DNA from: an uncultured Dorea sp.
GTDB lineage: Bacteria > Bacillota > Clostridia > Lachnospirales > Lachnospiraceae
Direction of reading: 5' to 3'
Length of the DNA stretch: 57,025 nucleotides
Assembly (NCBI GenBank): GCA_910584265.1
Contig: CAJTZE010000019.1
Location: 1 to 57,025, forward strand
Below are positions 41,781 to 50,913 of the stretch, in pieces. The position numbers and the translations under genes were made by a program. The notes below the pieces were generated by a model. That model did no database searches. It was not told the DNA's origin and saw nothing but the letters and a program-made list of their open reading frames with translations. Position 1 is the stretch's first letter. Each line of letters begins with the position of its first letter.

Positions 41781-43325
41781 GTGAGAGATATAGAGATGTC
41801 CCGTGTAAATGCCACGAGAGAACAGATACTTGAAACTGTAAAATCACCGACACTGACGCATGAGCAGAAGCTGACAACCATGACTAATCTGGCGGATTCG
41901 CTGCTGGAGGTGCTTGAGCTCCCGGAGGGACTGGAGGAGTTGTTAAACCAGCCGATCGATCAGCAGTGTATCTGCGATCTTGCAGAAGGCCATGCGCCGT
42001 TACGGCCAAGATACATCATTCCTGATTATGCCAAATTTATGAGAGAGGGCAGCAAGTTCCTGCAGCTTGATCCGCCGCAGGATCTGTATGAGGCGCTGAA
42101 CGCCCTGCAGATCTTTTACAGGCATGTGCCCAGCGTCACGAATTTCCCGGTATATGTGGGCGCTCTGGATGAGCTTTTGGAGCCGTTTATTGACGATGTG
42201 GATGAGGCGCAGGCAAAGAAGCTGATCAAACTGTTTCTGACGCAGATGGACCGTACGATCCTGGATTCCTTCTCCCATGCCAATGTGGGGCCGAAGGCCA
42301 CGAAGGCGGGGCGGATCATTCTGGAGGCGGAGGCAGATCTGGAGCATGCGGTGCCGAATATTACCATGAAGTATGACGAGAATATTACGCCGGATGAGTT
42401 TGCTCTCTGCGGAGTCAATGCCGCACTGCACAGTGCAAAGCCGAGCTTTGCCAACCATGCAATGTTCAAGGGCGAGCTGGGCGAGGATTATGTAATTGCA
42501 AGCTGCTATAACGGCTTGAAGCTTGGCGGCGGCTCCTATACTCTGGTGCGCCTGATTCTGGGCAATATTGCAAAGCGCGCTGAAAATGTAGAGGACTTTA
42601 AGAAGAATCAGCTTCCGTATGTATGCCGGATCATGGCGGAATATATGGATGAGAGGATCCGGTTTGAGGTGGAAGAGAGCGGATTCTTTGAGAATAATTT
42701 CCTTGCAAAGGAAGGCTTTATCAAGAGGGAACGGTTTACGGCTATGTTCGGCATGGTAGGCCTTGCCGAGTGTGTGAATATCCTGATGGAAAAGGAAGGA
42801 AAGACAGGAAGGTTCGGACACGATAAAGAAGCAGATAAGCTGGGCGTGGAGATCATGGAGCAGATTGATGCGTTCAATAAGCAGCATGTGAATCCATACT
42901 GTGAGATCACCGGCGGTCATTTTCTGCTGCATGCGCAGGTAGGAATTGCCAGCGACCTGAATGTAAGTCCGGGAACCAGGATTCCGATCGGCGAGGAGCC
43001 GGAGGAGCTTCTGGACCATCTGAGACACTGCGGCAATTTCCATAAGTATTTTCCGTCCGGGACAGGGGATATTTTCCCGATTGATATGACGGTGCATAAG
43101 AACCCGGAATTCGTGCTGGATATTATTAAGGGTGCGTTTAAGGAAAATCTGAGGTATCTGTCATTCTACTCTTCCGACAGCGATGTGATCCGTATCACCG
43201 GTTACCTGGTGAAGCGTTCGGAAATCGAGAAGCTGGAGAAGGGCGAAAATGTGCTTCAGGATACGACTGCCCTTGGGATGGGAGCAAAGCATAATGGAAA
43301 GATTCTGGAAAGGAAGATCCGATAA
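41781..43325 (+). CDS. yjjI: YjjI-family glycyl-radical enzyme
   Basis: A 514-residue member of the YjjI family (DUF3029), glycyl-radical enzymes of uncertain substrate. The radical site is Gly474 in RITGYLV, 41 residues from the C-terminus, and Cys242 in IASCYNGL is a candidate thiyl Cys. The protein is much shorter than pyruvate formate-lyase, as is usual for YjjI. The GTG start at 41781 follows AAAGGAG by 9 bases. Its activase gene follows immediately. In E. coli yjjI-yjjW neighbour the deo operon for deoxynucleoside breakdown, and here they again sit among nucleoside genes, which suggests a substrate derived from nucleoside sugar. The specific reaction is not known to me. Confidence 0.93.
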   Translation: MRDIEMSRVNATREQILETVKSPTLTHEQKLTTMTNLADSLLEVLELPEGLEELLNQPIDQQCICDLAEGHAPLRPRYIIPDYAKFMREGSKFLQLDPPQDLYEALNALQIFYRHVPSVTNFPVYVGALDELLEPFIDDVDEAQAKKLIKLFLTQMDRTILDSFSHANVGPKATKAGRIILEAEADLEHAVPNITMKYDENITPDEFALCGVNAALHSAKPSFANHAMFKGELGEDYVIASCYNGLKLGGGSYTLVRLILGNIAKRAENVEDFKKNQLPYVCRIMAEYMDERIRFEVEESGFFENNFLAKEGFIKRERFTAMFGMVGLAECVNILMEKEGKTGRFGHDKEADKLGVEIMEQIDAFNKQHVNPYCEITGGHFLLHAQVGIASDLNVSPGTRIPIGEEPEELLDHLRHCGNFHKYFPSGTGDIFPIDMTVHKNPEFVLDIIKGAFKENLRYLSFYSSDSDVIRITGYLVKRSEIEKLEKGENVLQDTTALGMGAKHNGKILERKIR

Positions 43326-44168
43326 GTGATGCGTGTACCGGTAAATAAGATCATACCATTCAGTTCTGTGGATGGGCCGGGCAATCGGACGGCAGTATTT
43401 CTGCAGGGGTGTAACTTTGACTGCAGATACTGCCATAATCCGGAAACCAGGAATGTCTGCATCGGCTGCGGGGAGTGCGTAGAGAAGTGCCCTGCGGGAG
43501 CGCTGAAGCTTCGGGACGGGCAGGTGGTATTTGCGCCGCCGCTCTGCACAGGGTGTGATACCTGCATCCATACCTGCAGGCACGGGTGCAGTCCGAGAAT
43601 CCGCAATATGACGCCGGAGGAGACGATGGCGGAGATCAGAAACCAAATCCCCTTCATCCGGGGAATTACCGTGTCCGGCGGAGAATGCACCCTGTATCCG
43701 GATTTTCTTACAGAGCTGTTTACGCTGTGCAGGAAGGAAGGCCTGGGAACTCTGATCGACAGCAATGGAACGCTGGATTTTTCAAAGTATCCTGAGCTGA
43801 TGAAGGTAACAGATGGAGTTATGCTGGATGTGAAGGCCTGGAGCGGGGACGACCACAGGAAGGTGACCGGAGTATCCGGCGCCATGGTGCAGAAGAATGC
43901 CGTAGAACTTGCCGCGGCAGGGAAGCTCTGCGAGGTCCGTACGGTGGTAGTGCCTGGACTGTTTGATTATGAGCAGACGGTCCGGGAGACGGCTAAGCTG
44001 TTGAAGCCTTATCTGGGTTATGGCAGCATCCGGTATAAATTGATCCGATACCGGCAGATTGGTGTAAGAGAACAATATGCAGTCTATCAAAGCCCCGGAG
44101 ATGAAATAATGGAACGGCTTTCTAACATCGTGTACAGCGAGGGGCTTCGGGATGTGATTGTAATTTAA
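43326..44168 (+). CDS. yjjW: YjjW-family glycyl-radical enzyme activase (radical SAM)
   Basis: A 280-residue radical SAM protein that installs the glycyl radical on YjjI. The SAM cluster motif is CNFDCRYC (Cys29, Cys33, Cys36), followed by two ferredoxin-type clusters, CIGCGECVEKCP (Cys45-Cys55) and CTGCDTCIHTC (Cys74-Cys84), as in other GRE activases. GGECTLYPDF is the SAM-binding GGE motif. It starts with GTG directly after the yjjI stop (TAAGTG), or ATG at 43329, so the two are coupled. It requires anaerobic conditions. Confidence 0.94.
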   Translation: MMRVPVNKIIPFSSVDGPGNRTAVFLQGCNFDCRYCHNPETRNVCIGCGECVEKCPAGALKLRDGQVVFAPPLCTGCDTCIHTCRHGCSPRIRNMTPEETMAEIRNQIPFIRGITVSGGECTLYPDFLTELFTLCRKEGLGTLIDSNGTLDFSKYPELMKVTDGVMLDVKAWSGDDHRKVTGVSGAMVQKNAVELAAAGKLCEVRTVVVPGLFDYEQTVRETAKLLKPYLGYGSIRYKLIRYRQIGVREQYAVYQSPGDEIMERLSNIVYSEGLRDVIVI

Positions 44169-44271
44169 TATAGATTCTGGTATGCTTACCTGTTTTGTTA
44201 TCTGCCGGAAGGCAGCAGGACGGCATAGTGGAGGGAACAGTGCGGATTTTGCTCAAGGAGGAGGAACAAAA

Positions 44272-45816
44272 GTGGACAAGGTAAGCAACATGAATAAGGA
44301 TCATGTGGTTCTCCAGATGAAGGATATTGTCAAGAAATTCGGTGATTTTACGGCAAATGACCATATTAACCTGACAGTCCATAAGGGAGAGGTACACGCG
44401 ATCCTTGGAGAAAATGGTGCGGGGAAAAGCACCCTGATGAACGTGCTGTACGGCATGTATCCGCCGACGTCGGGTGAGATTTTCTATGACGGTAAGGAGG
44501 TAAAGATCGACGGACCGCAGAAGGCGATCGATCTGGGAATCGGAATGGTTCATCAGCACTTTATGCTGATTCCGCCTTTTACCGTTACAGAGAATATTGT
44601 GCTGGGCATGGAACCGGGCAATGGCGTAACGGTGGATATCAAGTCGGCCAGAGAAAAGATTAAACAGCTTTCCGAGCAATATAATCTGATGGTAGACCCG
44701 GATGCGAAGGTGGAGGATATTTCCGTAGGAATGCAGCAGAGGGTTGAGATTCTGAAGGTGCTTTACAGAGGAGCAAATCTGTTGATCCTGGATGAGCCGA
44801 CTGCATCCCTGACGCCGCAGGAGATCAATGAGCTGATTGATATTATCCATAATCTGACGGCAGACGGAAAGTCAGTTATCATCATTACCCATAAGCTGAA
44901 GGAGATCAAGGCGTCTGCAGATAACTGTACCATTATCCGTTCCGGAAAGTATATTGATACGGTTGATGTGGCAGAGTGCAGTGAAAATGATCTGGCGGCC
45001 ATGATGGTAGGAAGGGACGTCGCCTTTTCCGTAGAGAAGAAGGAGATGACGCCGGGAGAAGTAGTTCTGGAAGTGAAGGATCTGAAGGCAAAGGATTATC
45101 GAGGCGTTGAGATACTGAACGGACTGAACATAAGCGTAAGGCAGGGCGAGATCGTGGGCCTTGCAGGCGTGGACGGCAACGGCCAGACAGAGCTGGTGGA
45201 AATCCTTACGGGACTGCGCAAGGGTGAATCCGGACAGGTGCTGATGAAGGGCGTGGATTTGTTTAACAAGACCCCGAGAGAGACCTTTGACCATGGAATT
45301 ACCAGTATTCCGGAAGACCGTCAGAAGCATGGTCTGGTGCTTGACTTTACAGTGGCAGAGAATCTGATCCTGCAGAATTTCGGAGAAAAGCAGTTTTCCA
45401 ATAAAGGAATCTTGAAAAAGGATGCGATACAGAGCTTTGCGACGGAGATGATCGAGAAGTTTGATATCCGTCCTTCCGGTTGTGAGAACCGCCATGCAGG
45501 ACAGCTTTCCGGCGGTAACCAGCAGAAGGTTATCATTGCAAGAGAGGTGACCAATGATTCGGAGCTTCTGATTGCTGTAAACCCTACCCGCGGTCTGGAC
45601 GTGGGTGCAATTGAATTTGTACACCGGTATCTGGTGGAACAGAGAAATAAAAACAGGGCGGTACTTCTGGTTTCCTTTGAACTGGACGAGATCATGGATC
45701 TGTCTGACCGGATCGAGGTTATCTTTGACGGCCAGATTGTAGGAAGCGTGGCCGGAGGCGATGCAGATGAGAAGGAACTCGGATTTATGATGGCAGGAGG
45801 TACGAAGGATGAGTAA
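44272..45816 (+). CDS. Nucleoside ABC transporter ATP-binding protein (double ATPase)
   Basis: A 514-residue protein with two ATPase cassettes, as in the BmpA-associated NupA/YufO and RbsA families. Cassette 1 has Walker A GENGAGKST, ISVGMQQRVEILKVLYRGANLLILDEPTASL; cassette 2 has a degenerate Walker A VDGNGQTE, and LSGGNQQKVIIARE, usual for this family. It uses GTG at 44272 after AAGGAGG; the frame opens 30 codons earlier without a site. It overlaps the next permease gene by 8 bases. Confidence 0.94.
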   Translation: MDKVSNMNKDHVVLQMKDIVKKFGDFTANDHINLTVHKGEVHAILGENGAGKSTLMNVLYGMYPPTSGEIFYDGKEVKIDGPQKAIDLGIGMVHQHFMLIPPFTVTENIVLGMEPGNGVTVDIKSAREKIKQLSEQYNLMVDPDAKVEDISVGMQQRVEILKVLYRGANLLILDEPTASLTPQEINELIDIIHNLTADGKSVIIITHKLKEIKASADNCTIIRSGKYIDTVDVAECSENDLAAMMVGRDVAFSVEKKEMTPGEVVLEVKDLKAKDYRGVEILNGLNISVRQGEIVGLAGVDGNGQTELVEILTGLRKGESGQVLMKGVDLFNKTPRETFDHGITSIPEDRQKHGLVLDFTVAENLILQNFGEKQFSNKGILKKDAIQSFATEMIEKFDIRPSGCENRHAGQLSGGNQQKVIIAREVTNDSELLIAVNPTRGLDVGAIEFVHRYLVEQRNKNRAVLLVSFELDEIMDLSDRIEVIFDGQIVGSVAGGDADEKELGFMMAGGTKDE

Positions 45817-46882
45817 GAAGAACAGCATTTTAAAAGGGAATGCGGTGTATGTATTCCTTTCCATCATGATTGGATTTATCGTAGGAGCCGTACTGCTTCT
45901 TGCGGCGGGCATCAGCCCTGGCGAGGCATACGGCAAACTGGCGGACGGCGTGTTCGGGCAGACCAAATATATTGTCTGGAGCATTGTCTATGCGAGCCCG
46001 TTGATTTTTACGGGACTGAGTGTTGCATTTTCCTTTAAGACCGGTGTATTTAACATTGGAGCAGAGGGACAGTTTGTTGTGGGTTCTCTTGCAGCCTGCG
46101 CAGTGGGTATTCTGGTGAAGGCACCGGGACCGATCCATGTACTTTTGTGTATTCTGGCGGCTATGATCGCCGGGGGACTGTGGGGTGCGGTCGTAGGTAT
46201 TCTGAAGGTAAAAAGAGGCGTACATGAGGTGCTTTCCTACATTATGTTTAACTGGATCGCATTTTATCTGTCTAACTATGTGGTAAATCTCAAAGCGATC
46301 CACCGGACCGGAGGCGGCGAGGCGACAAAAGATATTGCAGATACGGCAAGAATGAAGCTGCCGGACGGAATTGTGGCGGCGACACGCTGCAGTGCGGCAA
46401 ACTGGGGCATTTTCCTGGCTGTCGGTGCGGCGATTTTGATCTGGTTTATTATGAATAAGACCACCCTTGGCTATCAGCTCCGTGCAGTGGGCTTCAGCAA
46501 GAGCGCGGCAGAGTACGGCGGAATCAACACCAGCAGGAATTTCCTGACAGCTATGTCCATATCCGGAGCGCTGGCAGGTCTTGGAGGAGCAGTTCAGGTG
46601 CTGGGCATGTCCGGACGTATCAGCCAGTTTGCAAGCCAGGAGCAGTTCGGTTTTCAAGGAATTACGGTGGCGCTGATCGCATCCTCTAATCCGATCGGCT
46701 GTATCTTTGCAGGATTGTTTTATGGGGCGATGAAGTACGGCGGAACCAAGCTGAGTCTTGTAAATGCGCCTTCCGAGGTTGTAGATATTATTATGGGAAC
46801 AATCATTCTCTTTATTGCAATCTCTCACATCTTTAAGATGATCGTGGCAAAGAGGCTCCATAAGAAAGAGGGAGGTAAATAG
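45809..46882 (+). CDS. Nucleoside ABC transporter permease 1
   Basis: A 357-residue inner-membrane permease of the NupB/YufP type (BPD_transp_2), with about nine to ten helices. Typical segments are FTGLSVAFSFKTGVFNIGAEGQFVVGSLAA, GLWGAVVGILKVKRGVHEVLSYIMFNW and LRAVGFSKSAAEYGGIN followed by SGALAGLGGAVQVLG. It is translationally coupled to the ATPase (8-base overlap) and followed after 1 base by the second permease. It would form a heterodimeric channel with that protein. Confidence 0.94.
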   Translation: MSKKNSILKGNAVYVFLSIMIGFIVGAVLLLAAGISPGEAYGKLADGVFGQTKYIVWSIVYASPLIFTGLSVAFSFKTGVFNIGAEGQFVVGSLAACAVGILVKAPGPIHVLLCILAAMIAGGLWGAVVGILKVKRGVHEVLSYIMFNWIAFYLSNYVVNLKAIHRTGGGEATKDIADTARMKLPDGIVAATRCSAANWGIFLAVGAAILIWFIMNKTTLGYQLRAVGFSKSAAEYGGINTSRNFLTAMSISGALAGLGGAVQVLGMSGRISQFASQEQFGFQGITVALIASSNPIGCIFAGLFYGAMKYGGTKLSLVNAPSEVVDIIMGTIILFIAISHIFKMIVAKRLHKKEGGK

Positions 46883-46883
46883 A

Positions 46884-47819
46884 ATGAGTGTATTGATTAA
46901 AGATTTAGGCTTATTAATAAATGCAATGTTGATTGCGACGCCTCCGCTTTTGTTTGCGGCGCTTGGCTCCTGCTTTTCCGAGCGGAGCGGTGTTATCAAT
47001 ATCGGAATCGAGGGTATGATGACGATCGGTGCGTTTACCGGAGCTGTTGTGGCTTATTTTACCGGAAACGGCTGGGTAGGCTTCTTCTGTGGCGGCCTTG
47101 CAGGCGCAGTCTTTGGAGTGATCCATGCCATTGCCTGCGTAAGCTTTGGCGCGGACCAGACTATTGCGGGAACGGCAATCAATTTCCTCGCACCGGGCCT
47201 GGCAGTGTTCTTATGTAAGGCAATGTTTGATAACTCTTCGGATTCGCCGGCTCTGGATACAGCAGCGAAGCTTCCGAAGATGTTTAATGGAGTATTTAAA
47301 TCCGGTTCATTCTTATATAATGTACTTTGTACCTATTCAGTTGCATATCTTTGCTTTGTGCTGGCAATACTGGTAGGGTTCGTATTCTACAAGACCAAAT
47401 TCGGTATGCGCCTGCGTGCAGTAGGCGAGCATCCGCAGGCTTGTGAGACACTGGGTATCAATGTGTTCCGCACCCGTTACATCTGCGTAATCCTTTCCGG
47501 ATTCCTTGCAGGCCTAGGGGGAGCATTTGTGACGCTGGCAACGGTGAGCCAGTTCAGGCCGAGTGTAATTGTAGGACAGGGCTTTATTGCGATTGCAGCG
47601 GTAATTTTTGGAAAGTTTGATCCGGTGGGTTCTATGAAGGCGTGTCTTCTCTTTGGTTTCTGTAACGGAGTAAAGGCGCTTCTGGGCGGAAGCAATGTGG
47701 TATCGCCAAACCTGATTTCCATGATTCCGTATGTTGTTACGATCCTTGCGCTGGTACTGTTTGTGGGACAGTCCAGAGTTCCGGCGGCCAACGGCAAGCC
47801 ATATATGAAGTCAAAGTAG
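46884..47819 (+). CDS. Nucleoside ABC transporter permease 2
   Basis: A 311-residue permease of the NupC/YufQ type. It shows SCFSERSGVINIGIEGMMTIGAF at the N-terminal half, GADQTIAGTAINFLAPGLAVF, and LRAVGEHPQACETLGIN then LAGLGGAFVTLATVS in the coupling region. It follows permease 1 with a 1-base gap, and cytidine deaminase starts 9 bases after its stop. Together with the BMP lipoprotein it completes a nucleoside importer. Confidence 0.94.
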   Translation: MSVLIKDLGLLINAMLIATPPLLFAALGSCFSERSGVINIGIEGMMTIGAFTGAVVAYFTGNGWVGFFCGGLAGAVFGVIHAIACVSFGADQTIAGTAINFLAPGLAVFLCKAMFDNSSDSPALDTAAKLPKMFNGVFKSGSFLYNVLCTYSVAYLCFVLAILVGFVFYKTKFGMRLRAVGEHPQACETLGINVFRTRYICVILSGFLAGLGGAFVTLATVSQFRPSVIVGQGFIAIAAVIFGKFDPVGSMKACLLFGFCNGVKALLGGSNVVSPNLISMIPYVVTILALVLFVGQSRVPAANGKPYMKSK

Positions 47820-47828
47820 GTGAAAAGT

Positions 47829-48251
47829 ATGATCAACAGAGAGAACTTATGCGGGAAGGCTCTGGAAATGAGAGACAGGGCATATACCCCTTATTCGCAT
47901 TTTAATGTGGGAGCGGCGCTGCTCTGTAAGGATGGGAGTATCTATACGGGCTGCAATATTGAAAATGCAGCCTATACTCCCTCGAATTGCGCGGAAAGAA
48001 CAGCGTTTTTCAAAGCGGTCAGCGAAGGGAAACTGGAATTTACGGCAATTGCAATAGCCGGAGGGCAGGAAGGGGCAGAGAGTCTGGAATACTGTGCGCC
48101 GTGCGGGGTGTGCAGACAGGTTATGCGGGAATTCTGCGGGGATTCCTTCGAGATCATTCTGGCAAAATCCCGGGAGGAATATCAGATATTTACATTGGCG
48201 GAGCTTCTGCCGATGGGATTCGGGCCGGAGAATTTGGACAAGAAAATGTAG
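47829..48251 (+). CDS. cdd: Cytidine deaminase
   Basis: A 140-residue zinc enzyme converting cytidine and deoxycytidine to uridine and deoxyuridine. The zinc site is NCAERTAF (Cys54, Glu56 as proton shuttle) and PCGVCRQV. FNVGAALLCKDGSIYTGCNIENAAY is the substrate-binding region. ATG at 47829 with AGGTG 6 bases ahead is preferred over GTG at 47820. Its product feeds uridine phosphorylase in the same island. Confidence 0.95.
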   Translation: MINRENLCGKALEMRDRAYTPYSHFNVGAALLCKDGSIYTGCNIENAAYTPSNCAERTAFFKAVSEGKLEFTAIAIAGGQEGAESLEYCAPCGVCRQVMREFCGDSFEIILAKSREEYQIFTLAELLPMGFGPENLDKKM

Positions 48252-48271
48252 GATAAGGCGGATGAAGAGTG

Positions 48272-49243
48272 ATGAGGCTGGAAGAATTAATAAGCTTGCC
48301 GAAGATAGAGCAGCATTGTCATCTGGACGGCTCCCTTTCTAAAGCCTTCGTGGAAAAGAGGTTGGGACGTAAGGTGCAGGAATCGGAGCTTCAGGTGCCG
48401 GAGGACTGCACCAGCCTGAATGAGTATCTGGACAAATTTGTCCTGCCCTGCAGCTGCATTGAGGATGCAGAGGGGCTTGAGGGCGCCGGCTATGATTTTA
48501 TCAGCCGGATGAAAGAAGAAAATGTTGTATATACCGAGGTGCGGTTTGCACCGCTGAACCCGGCCCATGAAACCTTAAGTCTGGACCGGGTTCTTGAGTC
48601 TCTTCTTATGGGACTTGAGAGGGGAAAGCAGGAATTCGGCATAGAATATAATGTGATCGTATGTGCCATGCGGCATCACAGTGAGGAAACCAATCTTAAG
48701 ATGTTCCGGGCCGCAAGGGAATTTTTGGGGGCCGGTGTATGCGCCGGAGATCTTGCAGGAGCGGAGGCTCTCTTTCCTATGAGCGGCTTCCGGAACCTAT
48801 TTGCAGAGGCAGGGAAGCTTGGGATGCCTTTTACCATCCATGCAGGAGAGTGCGGTAATGTACATAATATTGCAGATGCGGTGTCGGCGGGAGCGGGTCG
48901 CATCGGCCACGGCATTGCCATGCGGGGGAACCGCGGACTACAGGAACTCTGCAGGGAGAAGCGGATCGGAATCGAGATGTGCCCGATCAGCAATCTCCAG
49001 ACCAGGGCGGTAGAAGGACCGTCCGGATATCCGCTGCGGGAATTCTTAAATGCAGGACTTGCGGTGACGATCAATACAGATAACCGGACAGTCAGCAATA
49101 CCACATTATCAAAAGAACTGGAATTTGTGCAGAGGGTATATGGAATCACGGATAATGAGATCATACAGATGATGAGAAATGCAGTGGATACATTGTTTGC
49201 AGATGACAGTGTAAAGGATAGGCTGTTGAAATTGTATGAATAA
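48272..49243 (+). CDS. add: Adenosine deaminase
   Basis: A 323-residue zinc enzyme of the AMP/adenosine deaminase family, converting adenosine and deoxyadenosine to inosine and deoxyinosine. It has the HxH site HCHLDGSL at the N-terminus, FTIHAGECGN, RIGHGIAM, EMCPISNLQT and INTDNRTVS (metal-binding Asp). The start is ATG at 48272 or GTG at 48269. No purine nucleoside phosphorylase is seen in the window, so inosine would be handled elsewhere or by a broad-specificity enzyme. Confidence 0.93.
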   Translation: MRLEELISLPKIEQHCHLDGSLSKAFVEKRLGRKVQESELQVPEDCTSLNEYLDKFVLPCSCIEDAEGLEGAGYDFISRMKEENVVYTEVRFAPLNPAHETLSLDRVLESLLMGLERGKQEFGIEYNVIVCAMRHHSEETNLKMFRAAREFLGAGVCAGDLAGAEALFPMSGFRNLFAEAGKLGMPFTIHAGECGNVHNIADAVSAGAGRIGHGIAMRGNRGLQELCREKRIGIEMCPISNLQTRAVEGPSGYPLREFLNAGLAVTINTDNRTVSNTTLSKELEFVQRVYGITDNEIIQMMRNAVDTLFADDSVKDRLLKLYE

Positions 49244-49253
49244 TCGTGTACTG

Positions 49254-49275
49254 ACACGTTTGCTTTTAAACGTGT
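49254..49275 (+). promoter_or_regulatory. ACACGTTT/AAACGTGT hairpin or operator before deoB
   Basis: ACACGTTT (49254-49261) and AAACGTGT (49268-49275) are perfect inverted copies with a 6-base loop in the 69-base gap between add and deoB. There is no U-run after it, so an operator or message-stabilising hairpin is likelier than a terminator. Confidence 0.45.
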
Positions 49276-49312
49276 TCATACATCAGAATAGGAAAGGCGA
49301 GGGATAGAAAGA

Positions 49313-50503
49313 ATGAAAAAATATAACCGGATATTTGTCGTGGTGCTGGATTCCTTAGGGATCGGCCATCTTCCGGATGCGGAGAAATTCGGGGACGCAG
49401 GCGCAGACACCTTTGGCAATATTTTAAAAACCATGGGAAAGCTTGAAATTCCTAATCTGCAGAGACTTGGTATGGTGAATCTTCATTCGGCGGGAGAGAT
49501 GCAGCCAGTAGAGAAGCCGATGGCCCGCTATACGGCTCTGGGCGAGACCAGCAACGGGAAGGATACCATGACAGGGCACTGGGAGATGATGGGAATTTAT
49601 ACCGAAAAGCCCTTTATCACATTTACAGAGACGGGCTTTCCGCGGGAATTGATCGACGAGCTGGAGAAGCGCTGTGGGAAACGGGTAATCGGGAATAAAA
49701 GCGCCAGCGGAACAGAGATCATTGAGGAGCTTGGAGAGGAGGAAATTCAGACTGGCGCGATGATTGTCTATACGTCTGCGGATTCGGTGCTTCAGATCTG
49801 TGGAAATGAAGAGACTTTCGATCTTGCCAATCTGTACCGCTGCTGTGAGATCGCAAGAGAACTGACCATGAAGGATGAATGGCGCGTGGGCAGGATCATA
49901 GCAAGGCCGTATGTGGGTAAGAAAAAGGGCGAGTTCAAGCGCACCAGCAACCGGCACGATTATGCACTGAAGCCGACTGGAAGGACGGTTTTGAATGCTA
50001 TGAAGGATGCTGGCCTGGATGTGATCGGCGTGGGAAAGATCAATGATATTTTCTGCGGAGAAGGAATTACGGAGACAAACCGTTCGACCAGCTCAGTACA
50101 CGGCATGGAGCAGACTATTGACATCTGCAGGAAGGATTTTCATGGGCTGTGCTTTACGAATCTGGTAGATTTTGATGCTTTGTGGGGACATCGAAGAAAT
50201 CCGAAAGGGTACGGAAAAGAGATTGAAAAGTTTGATAAGAATCTGGGCGTGCTTCTGGAGGAATTAAGAGAGGATGACCTGCTGATCCTGACGGCGGATC
50301 ACGGCAATGACCCGACTTATACCGGAACCGACCATACCAGAGAGTATGTTCCGTTTCTGGCATATTCTAAGACCATGAAGGAAGGCGGGAAGATACCGGA
50401 GCAGGATACCTTTGCGGTAATCGGGGCGACCATTGCAGAGAATTTCGGGATCCAGATGCCGGAGAATACCATCGGGCATTCGATATTGAAGGAATTGGAA
50501 TAA
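49313..50503 (+). CDS. deoB: Phosphopentomutase
   Basis: A 396-residue manganese-dependent mutase of the alkaline phosphatase superfamily, interconverting (deoxy)ribose-1-phosphate and -5-phosphate. Metal and active-site motifs are VVLDSLGIGHLPDAEKFGD (first Asp), GKDTMTGHWEMMG (phosphorylated Thr), TNLVDFDALWGHR and TADHGNDPT. The length is typical. GAGGGA precedes the ATG. It joins nucleoside phosphorolysis to the pentose phosphate pathway, or, for deoxyribose-5-phosphate, to DeoC, which is not in the window. Confidence 0.96.
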   Translation: MKKYNRIFVVVLDSLGIGHLPDAEKFGDAGADTFGNILKTMGKLEIPNLQRLGMVNLHSAGEMQPVEKPMARYTALGETSNGKDTMTGHWEMMGIYTEKPFITFTETGFPRELIDELEKRCGKRVIGNKSASGTEIIEELGEEEIQTGAMIVYTSADSVLQICGNEETFDLANLYRCCEIARELTMKDEWRVGRIIARPYVGKKKGEFKRTSNRHDYALKPTGRTVLNAMKDAGLDVIGVGKINDIFCGEGITETNRSTSSVHGMEQTIDICRKDFHGLCFTNLVDFDALWGHRRNPKGYGKEIEKFDKNLGVLLEELREDDLLILTADHGNDPTYTGTDHTREYVPFLAYSKTMKEGGKIPEQDTFAVIGATIAENFGIQMPENTIGHSILKELE

Positions 50504-50560
50504 TACTATTCCAGGCTGCGTTAGCGCAGTAGATGCAGAACGGAGAGGAGAAGGTTAAAT

Positions 50561-50908
50561 ATGTTGTTTTTAAATTATCCGAAATGTACTACCTGTAAGA
50601 AGGCAGAGAAGTGGCTGAAGGATCATGAGTTTGAGTATGAGGCGAGAAATATCAAGGAAGAGAAACCTACAGAGGAGGAGCTGACGGAGTGGGTGAAGCG
50701 CAGCGGCCTTCCGGTGAAACGATTCTTTAACACCAGCGGAATGCTTTACCGGGAGATGGGCTTGAAGGATAAGCTGGCAGAGATGTCGGTGCAGGAGCAG
50801 ATTGCGCTTCTGGCCGCGGACGGAATGCTGGTGAAGCGGCCACTTCTAGTGACGGAGCATACAGTGAAGGCTGGCTTTAGAGAGGCGGATTGGAGCGCAC
50901 TTCTGTAA
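50561..50908 (+). CDS. ArsC/Spx-family thioredoxin-fold protein
   Basis: A 115-residue protein of the ArsC/YffB/Spx family with a CTTC motif (Cys9, Cys12) after LNYPK and the conserved RNIKEEKPTEEEL, KRFFNTSG and LVKRPLLV segments. The two active-site-like Cys are arranged as in Spx, but Spx-specific residues for RNA polymerase binding are not obvious; the closest group is the uncharacterised arsenate-reductase-like proteins. It could be a redox-responsive regulator or a reductase. GGAGAGGAG precedes the ATG. The next gene begins 6 bases downstream. Confidence 0.88.
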   Translation: MLFLNYPKCTTCKKAEKWLKDHEFEYEARNIKEEKPTEEELTEWVKRSGLPVKRFFNTSGMLYREMGLKDKLAEMSVQEQIALLAADGMLVKRPLLVTEHTVKAGFREADWSALL

Positions 50909-50913
50909 GGGAT

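Noticed and set aside
42000..43097. A 365-codon open frame on the minus strand opposite yjjI
   Set aside because: It is composed of a low-complexity antisense reading with no recognisable motif. The plus-strand YjjI frame has full family motifs; the minus frame is a by-product of its codon use.
45830..46999. A 389-codon open frame on the minus strand opposite the nucleoside permease
   Set aside because: The plus-strand permease explains the sequence, and the antisense product has no signal, motif or ribosome site.
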